Positions 8,223-17,471 of a stretch of 64,000 nucleotides of DNA are shown piece by piece; the first letter of the stretch is position 1; the number at the start of each line of letters is the position of its first letter. The notes under the pieces were generated by a model. It was not told where the DNA came from. It did no database searches and saw only the letters and a list, made by a program, of their open reading frames with translations. Source of the stretch: Phreatobacter aquaticus (GTDB lineage Bacteria; Pseudomonadota; Alphaproteobacteria; Rhizobiales; Phreatobacteraceae); contig NZ_CP039865.1 of assembly GCF_005160265.1 (NCBI RefSeq), positions 1,636,828-1,700,827 of the forward strand, read 5' to 3'. Made by a program: the position numbers and the translations under genes.

Positions 8223-10067
8223 TCAGCGCCCGCCGGTCTTGCGGGCCTTGGCCTCGTCCCACCACCAGATGGCCGGGAAGGCGGCCGCGCCATATTCCGG
8301 CATGGTGTCGGGCCTGGAGAACCGGTCCCAGCGCGCGGTGCGCTGCTCGCCCAGGTGCCATGTCGGCACCATGTAATGGTTGGCGAGCAGCACCCGGTCG
8401 AGCGCGCGCGTCGCGGCAACCAGCTCCGCCCGATCCTTCGCGAAGATGATCCGGTCGATCAGCTTGTCGATGGCGGGATTGACGATGCCTGCATAGTTCC
8501 GTGAGCCTTGCAGCGCGGCCGCCTCCGAGCCCCAATAGTCACGCTGCTCGTTGCCGGGCGACAGGGACTGGCCGAACGAGCCGAGGATCGCGTCGAAATT
8601 CCGTTCGCGGATCCGGTTCACATATTGCGCGGAATCGATGACCCGCAGCGCCAGTTCCACGCCAAGACGGTCCAGGGCGGTCTTGTAGGCGAGGGCGTGC
8701 CGTTCGAAGGTCGGGCCATTCAGCAGCAGCTCGATGCGGAAGGGTTCGCCGGACTGGCGGTTGACCATGCGCCGGTTGCGCACCTCATAGCCCGCCTCGC
8801 CCATCAGCCGGATCGCTTCGCGCAGATTGGTCCGCTGCGCGTCCTGCGATCCGCCAACCGGCGGCTTGTAGGGTGTGGTGAAGACCTCGGGTGGAACCTG
8901 GTCGCGCACGGTTTCGAGGATGGCGAGCTCCTGGCCCTCGGGCAGGCCGCGCGCGGCAAGCTCGGTATTCACGAAGAAGCTGTCGGTTCGCTTGTAGGCT
9001 CCGAACATCAGGTTCGCGTTCATCGTCTCGAAGTCGAACACCTGGGTCAGCGCGCGGCGGATGCGCACATCCTGAAATTTCCGACGGCGCAGGTTGAGGA
9101 TCACAGCCTGCATGCCCGTGCTCGAGCGGTCGGCGAACGTCTCCTTGATCACGCGGCCCTCGCGCAGCGCCGGAAAATCATATTGGGTGGCCCAGGTCCG
9201 TGCCGATATTTCGGTCCGGAAATCGATCTGGTCGGCCTTGAACGCCTCCAGCTCCACCGTATCGTCGCGAAAGAAGTCGAAGCGCAATTCGTTGAAATTG
9301 TGCAGGCCGACATAGATCGGCAGATCCTTCGCCCACCAATCGGCGACCCGCTCGAGGATCAGATTGCGGCCACCCTCGAAGCTCTTGATCCGGTAGGGAC
9401 CGCAGCCGAGCGGCGCCTCCAGCGTCGTCTGGGCAATGTCGCGCTTGCGGCCCTGTGCGTCGGTGCCCTCCCACCAGTGGCGCGGCATGACCATCAACTG
9501 GCCAACGATCTGCGGCTTCTCGCGGTTGCCCTTGGAATCGAAGGTGAAGGTCACCTCGCGCTCGGCGGATTTCTCGACCTTCACGACGTTGTGGTAGTAG
9601 GCGCCGAGCCGCGGATCGAGCTTCTTCACCTGCTCCATGGTCCAGATGATGTCCTCCGGCGTGATCGGCTGGCCATCGTGCCAGCGCGCCTTTGGATTGA
9701 TCCGGTAGGTGACAGCGGAATAGTCGTCGGGGTGGTGGACGGCATCGCAGATCGCACCATAGGCGGTCGAGACCTCGTCGAACGAATCCGTCATCAGCGG
9801 CATGTAGAGATAGCTCTCGATCGGCGCCGCGGTGCCGCGCGGAATCACCGTGTTGAAACTGTCGAAGCCGCCCTCGACCGACTGGCGGACGGTGCCGCCC
9901 TTCGGCGCCGCCGGATTGACGTAAGCCGTGCGGGTGAAATCCGGCGGATAACGCACGGTGCCGGTCATCGACAGGGCATGACGCCATTCGGGAGCGGCCT
10001 GTGTCAGGCGCGGCGCGAAGGGCAGCGCGGCTGCCGCGAGCGTCAGGGTGCGTCGTGAAAGGCGCAT
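8223..10067 (-). CDS. Family 5 extracellular solute-binding protein (peptide/microcin C type)
   Basis: A 614-residue periplasmic binding protein of SBP family 5, large like the YejA/microcin C-type members. The signal peptide MRLSRRTLTLAAAALPFAPRL ends near TQAA and carries an SRRTLTL motif that could direct it to the Tat pathway. The family is shown by WHDGQPITPEDIIWTMEQ, the C-terminal half with ILNLRRRKFQDVRIRRALTQ, and PTWHLGEQ near the end. The ATG at 10067 was chosen because the signal peptide begins there and AGGA precedes it; the open frame extends 52 codons further without signal character. No permease or ATPase genes are adjacent, so its partners must be elsewhere. Confidence 0.88.
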   Translation of the reverse strand: MRLSRRTLTLAAAALPFAPRLTQAAPEWRHALSMTGTVRYPPDFTRTAYVNPAAPKGGTVRQSVEGGFDSFNTVIPRGTAAPIESYLYMPLMTDSFDEVSTAYGAICDAVHHPDDYSAVTYRINPKARWHDGQPITPEDIIWTMEQVKKLDPRLGAYYHNVVKVEKSAEREVTFTFDSKGNREKPQIVGQLMVMPRHWWEGTDAQGRKRDIAQTTLEAPLGCGPYRIKSFEGGRNLILERVADWWAKDLPIYVGLHNFNELRFDFFRDDTVELEAFKADQIDFRTEISARTWATQYDFPALREGRVIKETFADRSSTGMQAVILNLRRRKFQDVRIRRALTQVFDFETMNANLMFGAYKRTDSFFVNTELAARGLPEGQELAILETVRDQVPPEVFTTPYKPPVGGSQDAQRTNLREAIRLMGEAGYEVRNRRMVNRQSGEPFRIELLLNGPTFERHALAYKTALDRLGVELALRVIDSAQYVNRIRERNFDAILGSFGQSLSPGNEQRDYWGSEAAALQGSRNYAGIVNPAIDKLIDRIIFAKDRAELVAATRALDRVLLANHYMVPTWHLGEQRTARWDRFSRPDTMPEYGAAAFPAIWWWDEAKARKTGGR

Positions 10068-10198
10068 GAGTCTCGTCCTGCCAATGTCTCGGGGGCGATC
10101 GCCCTCGGGTGCGACATCATAGCGATGACCATGGCTGCGGGAAGACGCTTGCATTGTGTCACCCGCGATCACAGCTATGGTCGCGTCAGGAGATCGTG

Positions 10199-10663
10199 AT
10201 GATCCGCGTGCGTTGGCTGGCATTGGGCGTGATCGCCCTGCCTTTTGTCGAATTTGCCGCCTTCTGGGCGGTGGCGGGACGCGTCGGATTCCTGGGGGCG
10301 CTCCTCGGCGTCATCGCGACATCGTTCGCCGGTGTCGTTCTGCTGAAGGGCGGCGCCCGCCTTCTGCTCGCCCAGTTGGCGACCGGGCGCGTGGTCGTGC
10401 TGTCCGACGAGGCTGCCCGCAATGGTCTTCTGACCGCGCTCGCCGGACTGCTGCTGGCCATTCCCGGTTTCGTCACCGATGCCATTGCCCTTGTCCTGCT
10501 CATCCCGGCACTGAAGACGCTGCTCCTCGGCTCGCGCGCCGTCTCGGCCGGCAGTGGCCGCTCGCCCACCCCTCCCGGCGTCGTCGATCTCGAGCCGCAG
10601 GACTGGCGTGACGAATCCCGCCGGCCTGACCCGCCCGGCAGTCCCCGGATTGGTCACCCCTGA
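10199..10663 (+). CDS. fxsA: FxsA family membrane protein
   Basis: A 154-residue inner-membrane protein with three or four hydrophobic segments followed by a polar Pro-rich tail, the usual FxsA layout. The family core is visible as PFVEFAAFW, LLGVIATSFAGVVLL and LLLAIPGFVTDAIALVLLIP. FxsA overproduction relieves F-exclusion of phage T7 in E. coli; its normal role is unknown. The ATG at 10199 has CAGGAG six bases upstream. It lies 110 bases before secB; fxsA and secB neighbourhoods are common in alphaproteobacteria. Confidence 0.88.
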   Translation: MIRVRWLALGVIALPFVEFAAFWAVAGRVGFLGALLGVIATSFAGVVLLKGGARLLLAQLATGRVVVLSDEAARNGLLTALAGLLLAIPGFVTDAIALVLLIPALKTLLLGSRAVSAGSGRSPTPPGVVDLEPQDWRDESRRPDPPGSPRIGHP

Positions 10664-10773
10664 GCGGAGGCCGAAGCCTGCGGCTTCTTGCCCCTCCTTG
10701 CCCCGCGTGCTAGCGAGCGCGCGACATTCAAGCCTCTGCCGCGTCCCGCGCGGCGCGAACGGAGTAAAAACCA

Positions 10774-11253
10774 ATGAACCCGAATGGCGGGAACGACATG
10801 GACGCCGCGCCGCAGCTGAACGTGCTGGCGCAATATATCCGCGATCTGTCGTTCGAGAATCCGAATGCGCCCCGCTCACTGACGCCCCAGCAGGAGCAGC
10901 CGGCGATCAACATCCAGATCAACGTGAACGCCAATCCGCTGGCCGACACCGAGTTCCAGGTCGAGCTGACCATCGAAGGCGATGCCCGCACCCAGGACCT
11001 GCTGCTGTTCAAGTTCGAGCTGGTCTATGGCGGCATTTTCCGCATCGTCAACGTGCCGCAGGAATCCATCCACCCGCTCGTGCTGATCGAGTGCCCGCGC
11101 CTGATCTTCCCGTTCGCCCGCCAGATCCTGGCCAATGCGACCCGCGATGGCGGCTTCCCGCCGCTCTATCTCGATCCGGTCGATTTCGCGCAGCTTTACC
11201 GCCAGCGCATGGCCGAGAACCCGCAGGCGGGCGGTCCGGCCCTCACGCAGTGA
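10774..11253 (+). CDS. secB: Protein-export chaperone SecB
   Basis: A 159-residue cytosolic chaperone that forms a tetramer, keeps preproteins unfolded and delivers them to SecA. Family motifs are [36 protein letters not shown] and [17 protein letters not shown], with [13 protein letters not shown] near the end. The C-terminus is short and polar. An intrinsic terminator follows directly. Confidence 0.96.
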   Translation: MNPNGGNDMDAAPQLNVLAQYIRDLSFENPNAPRSLTPQQEQPAINIQINVNANPLADTEFQVELTIEGDARTQDLLLFKFELVYGGIFRIVNVPQESIHPLVLIECPRLIFPFARQILANATRDGGFPPLYLDPVDFAQLYRQRMAENPQAGGPALTQ

Positions 11254-11277
11254 ACCTTGCGCACAGCGCATCTTTGG

Positions 11278-11304
11278 AAAAGCCGGGCTCGCTGCCCGGC
11301 TTTT
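11278..11304 (+). terminator. Rho-independent terminator after secB
   Basis: AAAAGCCGGGC, a 5-base loop TCGCT and GCCCGGCTTTT form a perfect 11-bp stem whose 3' arm ends in TTTT, followed by CTGTCT. It lies 25 bases after the secB stop and 17 bases before the next start. Confidence 0.85.
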
Positions 11305-11320
11305 CTGTCTGCGAGGCCTT

Positions 11321-11968
11321 GTGATCGACGATCCCGCCGGATTCATTCGCGCCAATACCCGCCTGCTCGCGGTGCCGCACGCCCCCGAGATCCGGTTGCA
11401 TCTGGCCGACGAGGCGACGGCGCTCTGGCAGAAGACCGAGGACGAGCTTGGAGAGATCGGTCTGCCGCCGCCCTTCTGGGCCTTTGCCTGGGCCGGCGGT
11501 CAGGCGCTCGCCCGCTATGTGATGGACAATCCGGACCTCGTGCGCGGCAAGACCGTTCTGGATGTCGCGACCGGCTCGGGCCTGGTCGCCATCGCCGCCG
11601 CCAAGGCCGGAGCGCGGGCGGTCATCGCCGTCGATATCGACGATTTCGCCGAAGTGGCGGTTGGCATGAATGCCGGGGCCAATGGTGTGGCGATCACCGC
11701 GAGAACCGGTGATCCCACGGGGTCGGACGAGGGCTGGGACGTGATCCTGGCCGGCGACATCTGCTACCAGCGCGACATGACCGACGCGATGACGGCCTGG
11801 CTCGGGCCGCTTGCCGCATCGGGCCGCACCGTGCTGATCGGCGATCCCGGACGAACCTATCTGCCCCGTGAGCGGCTGACCAAGCTCGCCGAATATCAGG
11901 TCCCGGTCACCCGCGCGCTGGAGGACATGGAGGTCAAGCGCACCAGCGTCTGGAGCCTCGACCGCTGA
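11321..11968 (+). CDS. ETFB-type protein lysine methyltransferase (METTL20-like)
   Basis: A 215-residue class I SAM methyltransferase. FIRANTRLLAVPHAPEI, PPPFWAFAWAGGQALARYVMDNPDLVRGKTVLD (in two stretches) and DVATGSGL are the pattern of METTL20, the enzyme that methylates lysines of electron transfer flavoprotein beta; active bacterial homologues are known in alphaproteobacteria. The GTG at 11321 has GAGG just upstream, and the family N-terminus begins there. The open frame upstream of it overlaps secB and is not real. No etfB gene is nearby, so the substrate is inferred from family only; such genes are often misnamed as ribosomal protein L11 methyltransferases. Confidence 0.8.
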   Translation: MIDDPAGFIRANTRLLAVPHAPEIRLHLADEATALWQKTEDELGEIGLPPPFWAFAWAGGQALARYVMDNPDLVRGKTVLDVATGSGLVAIAAAKAGARAVIAVDIDDFAEVAVGMNAGANGVAITARTGDPTGSDEGWDVILAGDICYQRDMTDAMTAWLGPLAASGRTVLIGDPGRTYLPRERLTKLAEYQVPVTRALEDMEVKRTSVWSLDR

Positions 11969-12144
11969 CGTCTCTTGACCATGTAACCGCCCGATATCCG
12001 GTTTCGTTGTCCAAACGCCACATTTTCAGGTATAGTATCATTTGTTGCGCTCATTCGTGGCGCGAAGCCGAGAGGATCGGACCCCTGTCCACCACCGCCC
12101 TGCCTGGGAAGACTGCAGCTCAGTCACCCGCCAGGACCCAAGCC

Positions 12145-12498
12145 GTGAGCCCCGCTCCGGCCGAAGTCCTCAAAATCGTCCTCGACATCCTTGATGATAA
12201 CAAGGCCGAGGAAGTGCAAACAATCGACCTGAAGGGCAAGACGTCCATCGCTGATGCGATGGTGGTCTCCTCCGGCCGTTCGCATCGCCATGTCGGCGCC
12301 CTGGCCGATTATGTCGTGCAGGCGCTGAAGGAAGCCGGCCTCTCGCAGGTGCGCGTTGAAGGCGTGCCAGCCTGCGACTGGGTGCTGGTCGATGCGGGCG
12401 ACGTGATCGTCCATATCTTCCGCCCCGAAGTGCGGCTGTTCTACAATCTCGAGAAGATGTGGACCGCCGCCCGTCCGGACGATCGTCTGGCCGGCTGA
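12145..12498 (+). CDS. rsfS: Ribosome silencing factor RsfS
   Basis: A 117-residue protein that binds ribosomal protein uL14 and blocks subunit joining when nutrients are low. The whole domain is visible: VLDILDDNKAEEVQTIDL, KTSIADAMVVSSGRSHRHV, and CDWVLVDAGDVIVHIFRPEVRLFYNLEKMW. The start is uncertain. GTG at 12145 has AGGAC upstream and gives the usual length; a TTG at 12007 has no ribosome site and would add 46 non-conserved residues. It is 6 bases ahead of rlmH, the usual rsfS-rlmH pair. Confidence 0.92.
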   Translation: MSPAPAEVLKIVLDILDDNKAEEVQTIDLKGKTSIADAMVVSSGRSHRHVGALADYVVQALKEAGLSQVRVEGVPACDWVLVDAGDVIVHIFRPEVRLFYNLEKMWTAARPDDRLAG

Positions 12499-12504
12499 CC
12501 GGCC

Positions 12505-12981
12505 GTGCGCCTGCTTCTGGTCGCAGTGGGGCGGATGAAGTCCGGCCCCGAGACAGAGCTTGCCGACCGCTATCAGGATCGGGCGGCCAAGGCCGGCAAG
12601 TCCCTCGGCTTCCGCTCGGTCGATGTTGTCGTTCTCGACGAAAGCCGCTCAGCCGACAGTGCCCAGCGCAAGGCCGATGAGGCTGCCGGCATCCTGAAGG
12701 TTGCCGCTGGCCGGATTGTTGCGCTGGACGAGCGCGGCAAGGCGATCGCCAGCGACGCCTTCGCGGCCAGGCTTGGTCAGTGGAAAGACAGCGGGGAAGA
12801 CGCGACCACCCTCGTCATTGGTGGTCCGGATGGCCTCGATGCCACGATCCGCGACAAGGCCGATCTCGTCATCTCGTTCGGCGCGATGACCTGGCCCCAC
12901 CAGCTGGTCCGTGTGATGGCGCTCGAGCAGATCTATCGCGCGGTGACCATCCTGTCGGGACATCCCTATCACAGGGTCTGA
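12505..12981 (+). CDS. rlmH: 23S rRNA (pseudouridine1915-N3)-methyltransferase RlmH
   Basis: A 158-residue SPOUT-class enzyme that methylates pseudouridine 1915 of 23S rRNA. The knotted SAM site is visible as LVIGGPDGLD followed by ISFGAMTWPHQLVRVMALEQIYRA. The C-terminal ILSGHPYHRV carries the conserved His-Tyr-His catalytic tail. The start is GTG with a 6-base gap from rsfS, so the two are probably translated from one message. Confidence 0.95.
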   Translation: MRLLLVAVGRMKSGPETELADRYQDRAAKAGKSLGFRSVDVVVLDESRSADSAQRKADEAAGILKVAAGRIVALDERGKAIASDAFAARLGQWKDSGEDATTLVIGGPDGLDATIRDKADLVISFGAMTWPHQLVRVMALEQIYRAVTILSGHPYHRV

Positions 12982-13027
12982 GCGTTCTACGGGCGCGGAT
13001 CTTCAAGGCGGCGGATGCCCCCTTACC

Positions 13028-13067
13028 CTGTCACTCAACCTTCATTAAAGTGTCATCCGTCCGTCAT
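13028..13067 (+). promoter_or_regulatory. PHO box (four PhoB half-sites) upstream of ugpB
   Basis: Four direct 7-mers repeat at exact 11-base spacing: CTGTCAC (13028), CCTTCAT (13039), GTGTCAT (13050) and CCGTCAT (13061). This is the layout of a PhoB-bound PHO box and implies that ugpBAEC is induced by phosphate starvation. A TATAAC at 13093-13098 may be part of the promoter but is further away than the usual PHO-box -10 spacing. Confidence 0.88.
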
Positions 13068-13143
13068 CTGGCGGACCCAAGAACGGCGCGGGTATAACCG
13101 CCAGCCGCATTGACGCTTCTGGCGTCCATTGGGAGGTTTTTCG

Positions 13144-14463
13144 ATGTTTGACCGCCGAATTGTCATCGCAGCCGTGGCTGCCATGACCCTGAGTGCCGTC
13201 CCGGCCGCCGCGCAGACCGAGATCCAGTGGTGGCACGCGATGACCGGTGCCAACAACGACGTCGTCGTCAAGCTGGCAGAGGAATTCAACGCCTCGCAGC
13301 GCGAGTTCCGCGTGGTTCCGACCTACAAGGGCTCCTATCCCGACACGATGAACGCCGGCATCGCCGCGTTCCGCGCCAACAACGCGCCCCACATTCTGCA
13401 GGTCTTCGAGGTCGGCACCGCGACCATGATGGCCGCCCGCGGCGCCATCAAGCCGGTCTATCAGCTGATGGCCGAGGCCAATGAGCCGTTCGACCCGAAG
13501 GCCTATCTGCCTGCCGTTGCCGGCTACTACTCCACCTCGCGCGGCGAGATGCTGTCGTTCCCGTTCAATTCGTCGTCCTCGGTGATGTGGTACAACAAGG
13601 ACGCGTTCCGCCGGGCCGGCCTCAATCCGGACCAGCCGCCGAAGACATGGCCCGACCTCTTCGAGGCCGCCAAGCGCCTGCGCGCCGCTGGCTTCGACAA
13701 GTGCGGTTTCTCGTCGGCCTGGATCACCTGGCTGAATCTCGAGCAGTTCTCGGTCTGGCACAATGTGCCGCTGGCCAGTCGTGCCAATGGCATTGATGGC
13801 TTCGATACCGAGCTCAGGTTCAACTCGCCGCTGCACGTGCGCCACCTGCAGAACCTGGTCGAACTGCAGCGTGACAACACGTTCAGCTATTCCGGCCGCA
13901 CCAACACGGGCGAAGGCCGTTTCACCTCGGGTGAATGCCCGATCATGCTGACCTCCTCTGGCTTCTACGGCAACGTCCGCGCCAATGCGAAGTTCGAGTG
14001 GGCCAATGCTCCGATGCCCTATTATCCCGATGTGGCCGGTGCTCCGCAGAACTCGACCCTGGGCGGCGCCTCGCTCTGGGTCATGGGTGGCAAGTCGGCG
14101 GCCGAATACCGCGGTGTCGCCCGCTTCCTGACGTTCCTGTCGAGTGTCGAGCGGCAGGCCAAGCTGCACACCGATTCCGGCTATCTGCCGATCACGACGG
14201 CAGCCTATGAGCAGGTGAAGGCTTCGGGCTTCTATCGCGCCAATCCCTATCTCGAGACCCCGATCCTGGAGCTCACCAACAAGCCGCCGACGGAAAATTC
14301 CCGTGGCCTGCGGCTCGGCAACATGGTGCAGATGCGCGATGTCTGGGCCGAGGAGATGGAGGCGGCACTGAACGGCCAGAAGACGGCTCAGGCCGCACTC
14401 GACGCCGCTGTCTCCCGCGGCAATGTGATGCTGCGCCAGTTCGAGCGCACCGTCAGCCGCTGA
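13144..14463 (+). CDS. ugpB: sn-glycerol-3-phosphate ABC transporter, periplasmic binding protein UgpB
   Basis: A 439-residue periplasmic protein that captures glycerol-3-phosphate or its diesters. The Sec signal peptide [20 protein letters not shown] is cleaved near AAAQ. UgpB motifs are [54 protein letters not shown] and [18 protein letters not shown]. The strong site GGGAGGT lies before the ATG at 13144. It is the first gene of ugpBAEC and sits behind the PHO box. Confidence 0.96.
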   Translation: MFDRRIVIAAVAAMTLSAVPAAAQTEIQWWHAMTGANNDVVVKLAEEFNASQREFRVVPTYKGSYPDTMNAGIAAFRANNAPHILQVFEVGTATMMAARGAIKPVYQLMAEANEPFDPKAYLPAVAGYYSTSRGEMLSFPFNSSSSVMWYNKDAFRRAGLNPDQPPKTWPDLFEAAKRLRAAGFDKCGFSSAWITWLNLEQFSVWHNVPLASRANGIDGFDTELRFNSPLHVRHLQNLVELQRDNTFSYSGRTNTGEGRFTSGECPIMLTSSGFYGNVRANAKFEWANAPMPYYPDVAGAPQNSTLGGASLWVMGGKSAAEYRGVARFLTFLSSVERQAKLHTDSGYLPITTAAYEQVKASGFYRANPYLETPILELTNKPPTENSRGLRLGNMVQMRDVWAEEMEAALNGQKTAQAALDAAVSRGNVMLRQFERTVSR

Positions 14464-14472
14464 TCGCATCCC

Positions 14473-14503
14473 GGTCGGGGCGGCCCACAAGGCCGCCCCG
14501 ACC
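14473..14503 (+). other. Intercistronic hairpin between ugpB and ugpA
   Basis: GGTCGGGGCGGCC, a 5-base loop CACAA and GGCCGCCCCGACC make a perfect 13-bp GC-rich stem just after the ugpB stop. There is no T-run, so it is probably not a full terminator. It is likely to stabilise the ugpB message or reduce read-through, giving more binding protein than permease. Confidence 0.75.
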
Positions 14504-14524
14504 CAATCCTCCGAAAGAACCGAG

Positions 14525-15406
14525 ATGGAAAAGCGGGTCATCTTTGACGGCAAGCTGCTGCCCTATGCGCTTCTCCTGCCTCAGCTCCTCGTCACTCTCA
14601 TCTTCTTCTACTGGCCGGCGGCCCAGACCGTCTGGCAATCGTTCCTGATCCAGGACGCCTTCGGCCTGTCGACCGAGTTCGTCTGGCTGGAAAACTACAC
14701 GACGCTGTTCGCCAATCCGGACTATTACCGCTCCATGCTGACGACGCTGGTGTTCTCCGGCCTTGTCGCGGGGTTTTCGCTGGCGATCGCGCTGATGCTG
14801 GCGGTGCAGGCCGACAAGCAGATCAAGGGCGCCAGCGCCTACAAGACCTTCCTGATCTGGCCCTATGCGGTAGCGCCCGCCGTTGCCGGCGTGCTCTGGC
14901 TGTTCATGTTCCAGCCTTCCCTCGGCCTGGTCGCCCAGGCGATCCGCTCGCTCGGCTTCGAGTGGAACCCCCTGCTCAATTCCAACCACGCCATGACGCT
15001 GGTGGTGATGGCGGCGACCTGGAAGCAGATCAGCTACAATTTCCTGTTCTTCCTGGCAGGGCTCCAGTCGATCCCGAAAAGCGTGATCGAGGCAGCCGCC
15101 ATCGACGGTGCCAGGCCCGCGCGGCGCTTCTGGACCATCATCTTCCCGCTTCTGTCGCCGACCACCTTCTTCCTGCTGGTGGTCAACATCGTCTACGTGT
15201 TCTTCGACACGTTCGGCATCATCGATGCGACGACCGGCGGCGGTCCGGCCAAGGGCACCGAGACGCTCGTCTACAAGCTGTTCTCCGACGGCCGCCTCGG
15301 CGGCGATCTCGGTGGTTCGGCCGCCCAGTCGGTCATCCTGATGATCCTGGTCATCGGTCTGACCGCCATCCAGTTCCGCTATGTCGAGCGCAAGGTCCAA
15401 TACTGA
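14525..15406 (+). CDS. ugpA: sn-glycerol-3-phosphate ABC transporter, permease UgpA
   Basis: A 293-residue inner-membrane permease with six predicted transmembrane segments. The cytoplasmic coupling loop [20 protein letters not shown] is the EAA motif that contacts the ATPase UgpC. The C-terminal region [23 protein letters not shown] is typical of UgpA. Its stop overlaps the ugpE start by one base, so the two are translationally coupled. Confidence 0.95.
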   Translation: MEKRVIFDGKLLPYALLLPQLLVTLIFFYWPAAQTVWQSFLIQDAFGLSTEFVWLENYTTLFANPDYYRSMLTTLVFSGLVAGFSLAIALMLAVQADKQIKGASAYKTFLIWPYAVAPAVAGVLWLFMFQPSLGLVAQAIRSLGFEWNPLLNSNHAMTLVVMAATWKQISYNFLFFLAGLQSIPKSVIEAAAIDGARPARRFWTIIFPLLSPTTFFLLVVNIVYVFFDTFGIIDATTGGGPAKGTETLVYKLFSDGRLGGDLGGSAAQSVILMILVIGLTAIQFRYVERKVQY

Positions 15407-16254
15407 TGGTCGAGCGCAAGAGCATCTTCGACTTCCTGCCCCACCTGGTGCTGCTCATCGGCATCCTGATCGTCGCCTTCCCGGTCTATGTGGCATTCAT
15501 CGCCTCGACCTGGGACGCGGCCACCATCGCCAACGGCACGATGCCGCTGAGGCCCGGCCCGCATTTCCTCGAGAACTATTACCGGACGATCTTCGTCGGT
15601 ACCTCCAGCTCCACCCGCCAGCCGGTCGGCGGCATGATGCTGAACAGCCTGATCATGGCGCTGTCGATAGCCATCGGGAAGATCGCGATCTCGCTGATCT
15701 CCGCCTTCGCCATCGTCTATTTCCGCTTTCCGTTCCGCATGCCGGCCTTCTGGCTGATCTTCATGACGCTGATGCTGCCGGTCGAGGTGCGCATCTACCC
15801 GACCTACAAGATCGTCGCCGATCTCGGCCTGCTCGACAGCTATCCGGGCCTGACCATTCCGCTGATCGCCTCGGCGACCGCGACGCTGCTGTTCCGGCAG
15901 TTCTTCATGACCGTGCCAGACGAACTGGTGGAAGCCTCGAAGATCGATGGCGCGAGCCCGATGCAGTTCTTCAAGGACACGCTTCTGCCCCTGTCGCTGA
16001 CGTCGGTGGCCGCGCTGTTCGTGATCCAGTTCATCTATGGCTGGAACCAGTATCTCTGGCCGCTCCTGATCACCACCCGCGACGACATGCAGACCATCGT
16101 CATCGGCATCAAGAAGATGATCGTGACGCAGGATGCGCTCACCGAATGGCAGCTCGCCATGACCACCGTCATCCTGGCCATGCTGCCGCCGGTGCTGGTC
16201 GTCATCGTGATGCAGCGGCTGTTCGTCAAAGGCCTGGTCGAGACCGAGAAGTAG
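15406..16254 (+). CDS. ugpE: sn-glycerol-3-phosphate ABC transporter, permease UgpE
   Basis: A 282-residue inner-membrane permease with six hydrophobic segments. The EAA loop is [20 protein letters not shown]. The segment [17 protein letters not shown] and the end [11 protein letters not shown] match UgpE. The ATG at 15406 overlaps the ugpA stop (TGATG), which settles the start; the longer open frame upstream is antisense-like noise over ugpA. It pairs with UgpA to form the channel. Confidence 0.95.
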   Translation: MVERKSIFDFLPHLVLLIGILIVAFPVYVAFIASTWDAATIANGTMPLRPGPHFLENYYRTIFVGTSSSTRQPVGGMMLNSLIMALSIAIGKIAISLISAFAIVYFRFPFRMPAFWLIFMTLMLPVEVRIYPTYKIVADLGLLDSYPGLTIPLIASATATLLFRQFFMTVPDELVEASKIDGASPMQFFKDTLLPLSLTSVAALFVIQFIYGWNQYLWPLLITTRDDMQTIVIGIKKMIVTQDALTEWQLAMTTVILAMLPPVLVVIVMQRLFVKGLVETEK

Positions 16255-16265
16255 GATTTGAAAGT

Positions 16266-17345
16266 ATGAGTGAGGTCGTTCTCGATCAGGTCCGCAAGGT
16301 CTATGCCGGCAATGTGGAGGCCGTGCGCGGCGTCAGCATCGACGTGCCGGACGGCGCATTCTGCGTGCTGGTCGGCCCCTCCGGCTGCGGCAAGTCCACG
16401 CTGCTGCGCATGATCGCCGGCCTGGAGACCATCACGGGCGGCACCGTCTCGATCGGCACCAAGCGCGTCAACGAGCTGGAGCCGGCCGAACGCGACATCG
16501 CCATGGTGTTCCAGAACTATGCGCTCTATCCGCATATGAGCGTCTACGACAACATGGCCTATGGCCTGCGCAATCGCGGCACGCCCAAGGACGAGATCGA
16601 CGCCCGCGTCCGCGAGGCGGCCCGCATCCTCGAGATCGGCACCTTCCTCGACCGCAAGCCGCGCCAGCTCTCCGGCGGCCAGCGCCAGCGTGTCGCCATG
16701 GGCCGCGCCATTGTCCGCAAGCCGCAGGTCTTCCTGTTCGACGAGCCCTTGTCCAATCTCGACGCCAAGCTGCGCATCCAGATGCGCGTCGAGATCAAGA
16801 AGCTGCAGCGCGACCTCGGCGTGACCTCGGTCTACGTGACCCATGACCAGCTGGAGGCCATGACGCTGGCCGATGTGCTCGTGGTCATGAACAAGGGCCT
16901 GGTCGAGCAGGCGGGCAAGCCACTGGACCTCTACGAGAAGCCGGCGACCACCTTCGTGGCAAGCTTCATCGGCGCGCCGCCGATGAACCTCGTCGCTGTC
17001 GAGCGCCAGGGCGAGAACGGCTGGTCGGTCCCCGGCATCACGGGCGGGGCGGGCCTTCCCATGCCCGCCGGTGGGGCGATGCTCGGCATCCGTCCCGAGC
17101 ATCTCCATGTGGCCACCGGCAGCGTGCCGGATGGTGCGCTGGCCTTGTCATTCCCGGTGCTTGCCGTGGAGGCCGTCGGCGCCGAGACCTTCGTCCACGG
17201 GCCGCTCGGCGGCACGGGCGCGGTCGTCATCGCCCGGCTGCCCGGCAAGGCGCTGCTGGAGCCGGGAACCCCGGTTTCGGTCTTCGCTCACCATGGGGAT
17301 CTGCACCTGTTCGACCGCGAGACCGGCAAGCGGATCGCAACCTGA
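16266..17345 (+). CDS. ugpC: sn-glycerol-3-phosphate ABC transporter, ATP-binding subunit UgpC
   Basis: A 359-residue ATPase of the MalK/UgpC group. Walker [10 protein letters not shown] is at 37-45, signature LSGGQ at 135-139 and Walker B FLFDEP at 156-161; a C-terminal TOBE domain (MLGIRPEHL) follows. The ATG lies 11 bases after the ugpE stop. The order ugpB-A-E-C is that of E. coli, but no ugpQ diesterase gene follows. Confidence 0.94.
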   Translation: MSEVVLDQVRKVYAGNVEAVRGVSIDVPDGAFCVLVGPSGCGKSTLLRMIAGLETITGGTVSIGTKRVNELEPAERDIAMVFQNYALYPHMSVYDNMAYGLRNRGTPKDEIDARVREAARILEIGTFLDRKPRQLSGGQRQRVAMGRAIVRKPQVFLFDEPLSNLDAKLRIQMRVEIKKLQRDLGVTSVYVTHDQLEAMTLADVLVVMNKGLVEQAGKPLDLYEKPATTFVASFIGAPPMNLVAVERQGENGWSVPGITGGAGLPMPAGGAMLGIRPEHLHVATGSVPDGALALSFPVLAVEAVGAETFVHGPLGGTGAVVIARLPGKALLEPGTPVSVFAHHGDLHLFDRETGKRIAT

Positions 17346-17384
17346 CCGATCGCCGCCCGCGTCTTGAACCGCGGGCGATCGGTC
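17344..17384 (+). terminator. Probable terminator hairpin after ugpC
   Basis: GACCGATCGCC, then CGCG, pairs with CGCG then GGCGATCGGTC around a short loop, with one 3-base bulge. The stem begins inside the ugpC stop codon region. No T-run follows, so termination may be partial. The loop and right arm also contain the -35 region of the hsp20 promoter. Confidence 0.55.
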
Positions 17385-17391
17385 TCCATAT
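17363..17391 (+). promoter_or_regulatory. Heat-shock (RpoH, sigma-32 type) promoter for hsp20
   Basis: CTTGAA at 17363-17368 and CTCCATAT at 17384-17391 are separated by 15 bases. This agrees closely with the sigma-32 consensus CTTGAA and CCCCATNT. A start near 17398 would give a leader of about 74 bases before the hsp20 ATG at 17472. The function of the downstream gene fits exactly. Confidence 0.75.
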
Positions 17392-17471
17392 TGGGTCTGT
17401 CCCGGAATGATCCGGGGCGGTGGGTGCCTTCAGGGGCCCATACGATGTCGCTCAGCCGAGGGCTTCGATCC

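Noticed and set aside
7153-8535. N-terminal extension of the quinone oxidoreductase frame over mvaB
   Set aside because: The QOR family begins at residue MATARIV with AAGGA before it; the extension is antisense to mvaB and shows no domain.
12007-12144. Longer RsfS starting at TTG 12007
   Set aside because: No ribosome site and no family conservation in the added 46 residues; GTG 12145 gives the usual size.
13045-14553. A 502-codon open frame on the minus strand opposite ugpB, and similar long frames opposite the molybdoenzyme (25928-27574) and the first amidohydrolase (36826-38526)
   Set aside because: They are mirror frames caused by high GC in the third codon position. They have no family motifs, no ribosome sites, and lie fully over well-recognised genes.
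17392-17471. ROSE-type RNA thermometer in the hsp20 leader
   Set aside because: The leader has a short CCCGG/CCGGG stem but no pairing to the ribosome site of the kind seen in ROSE elements; control by the RpoH promoter is enough.
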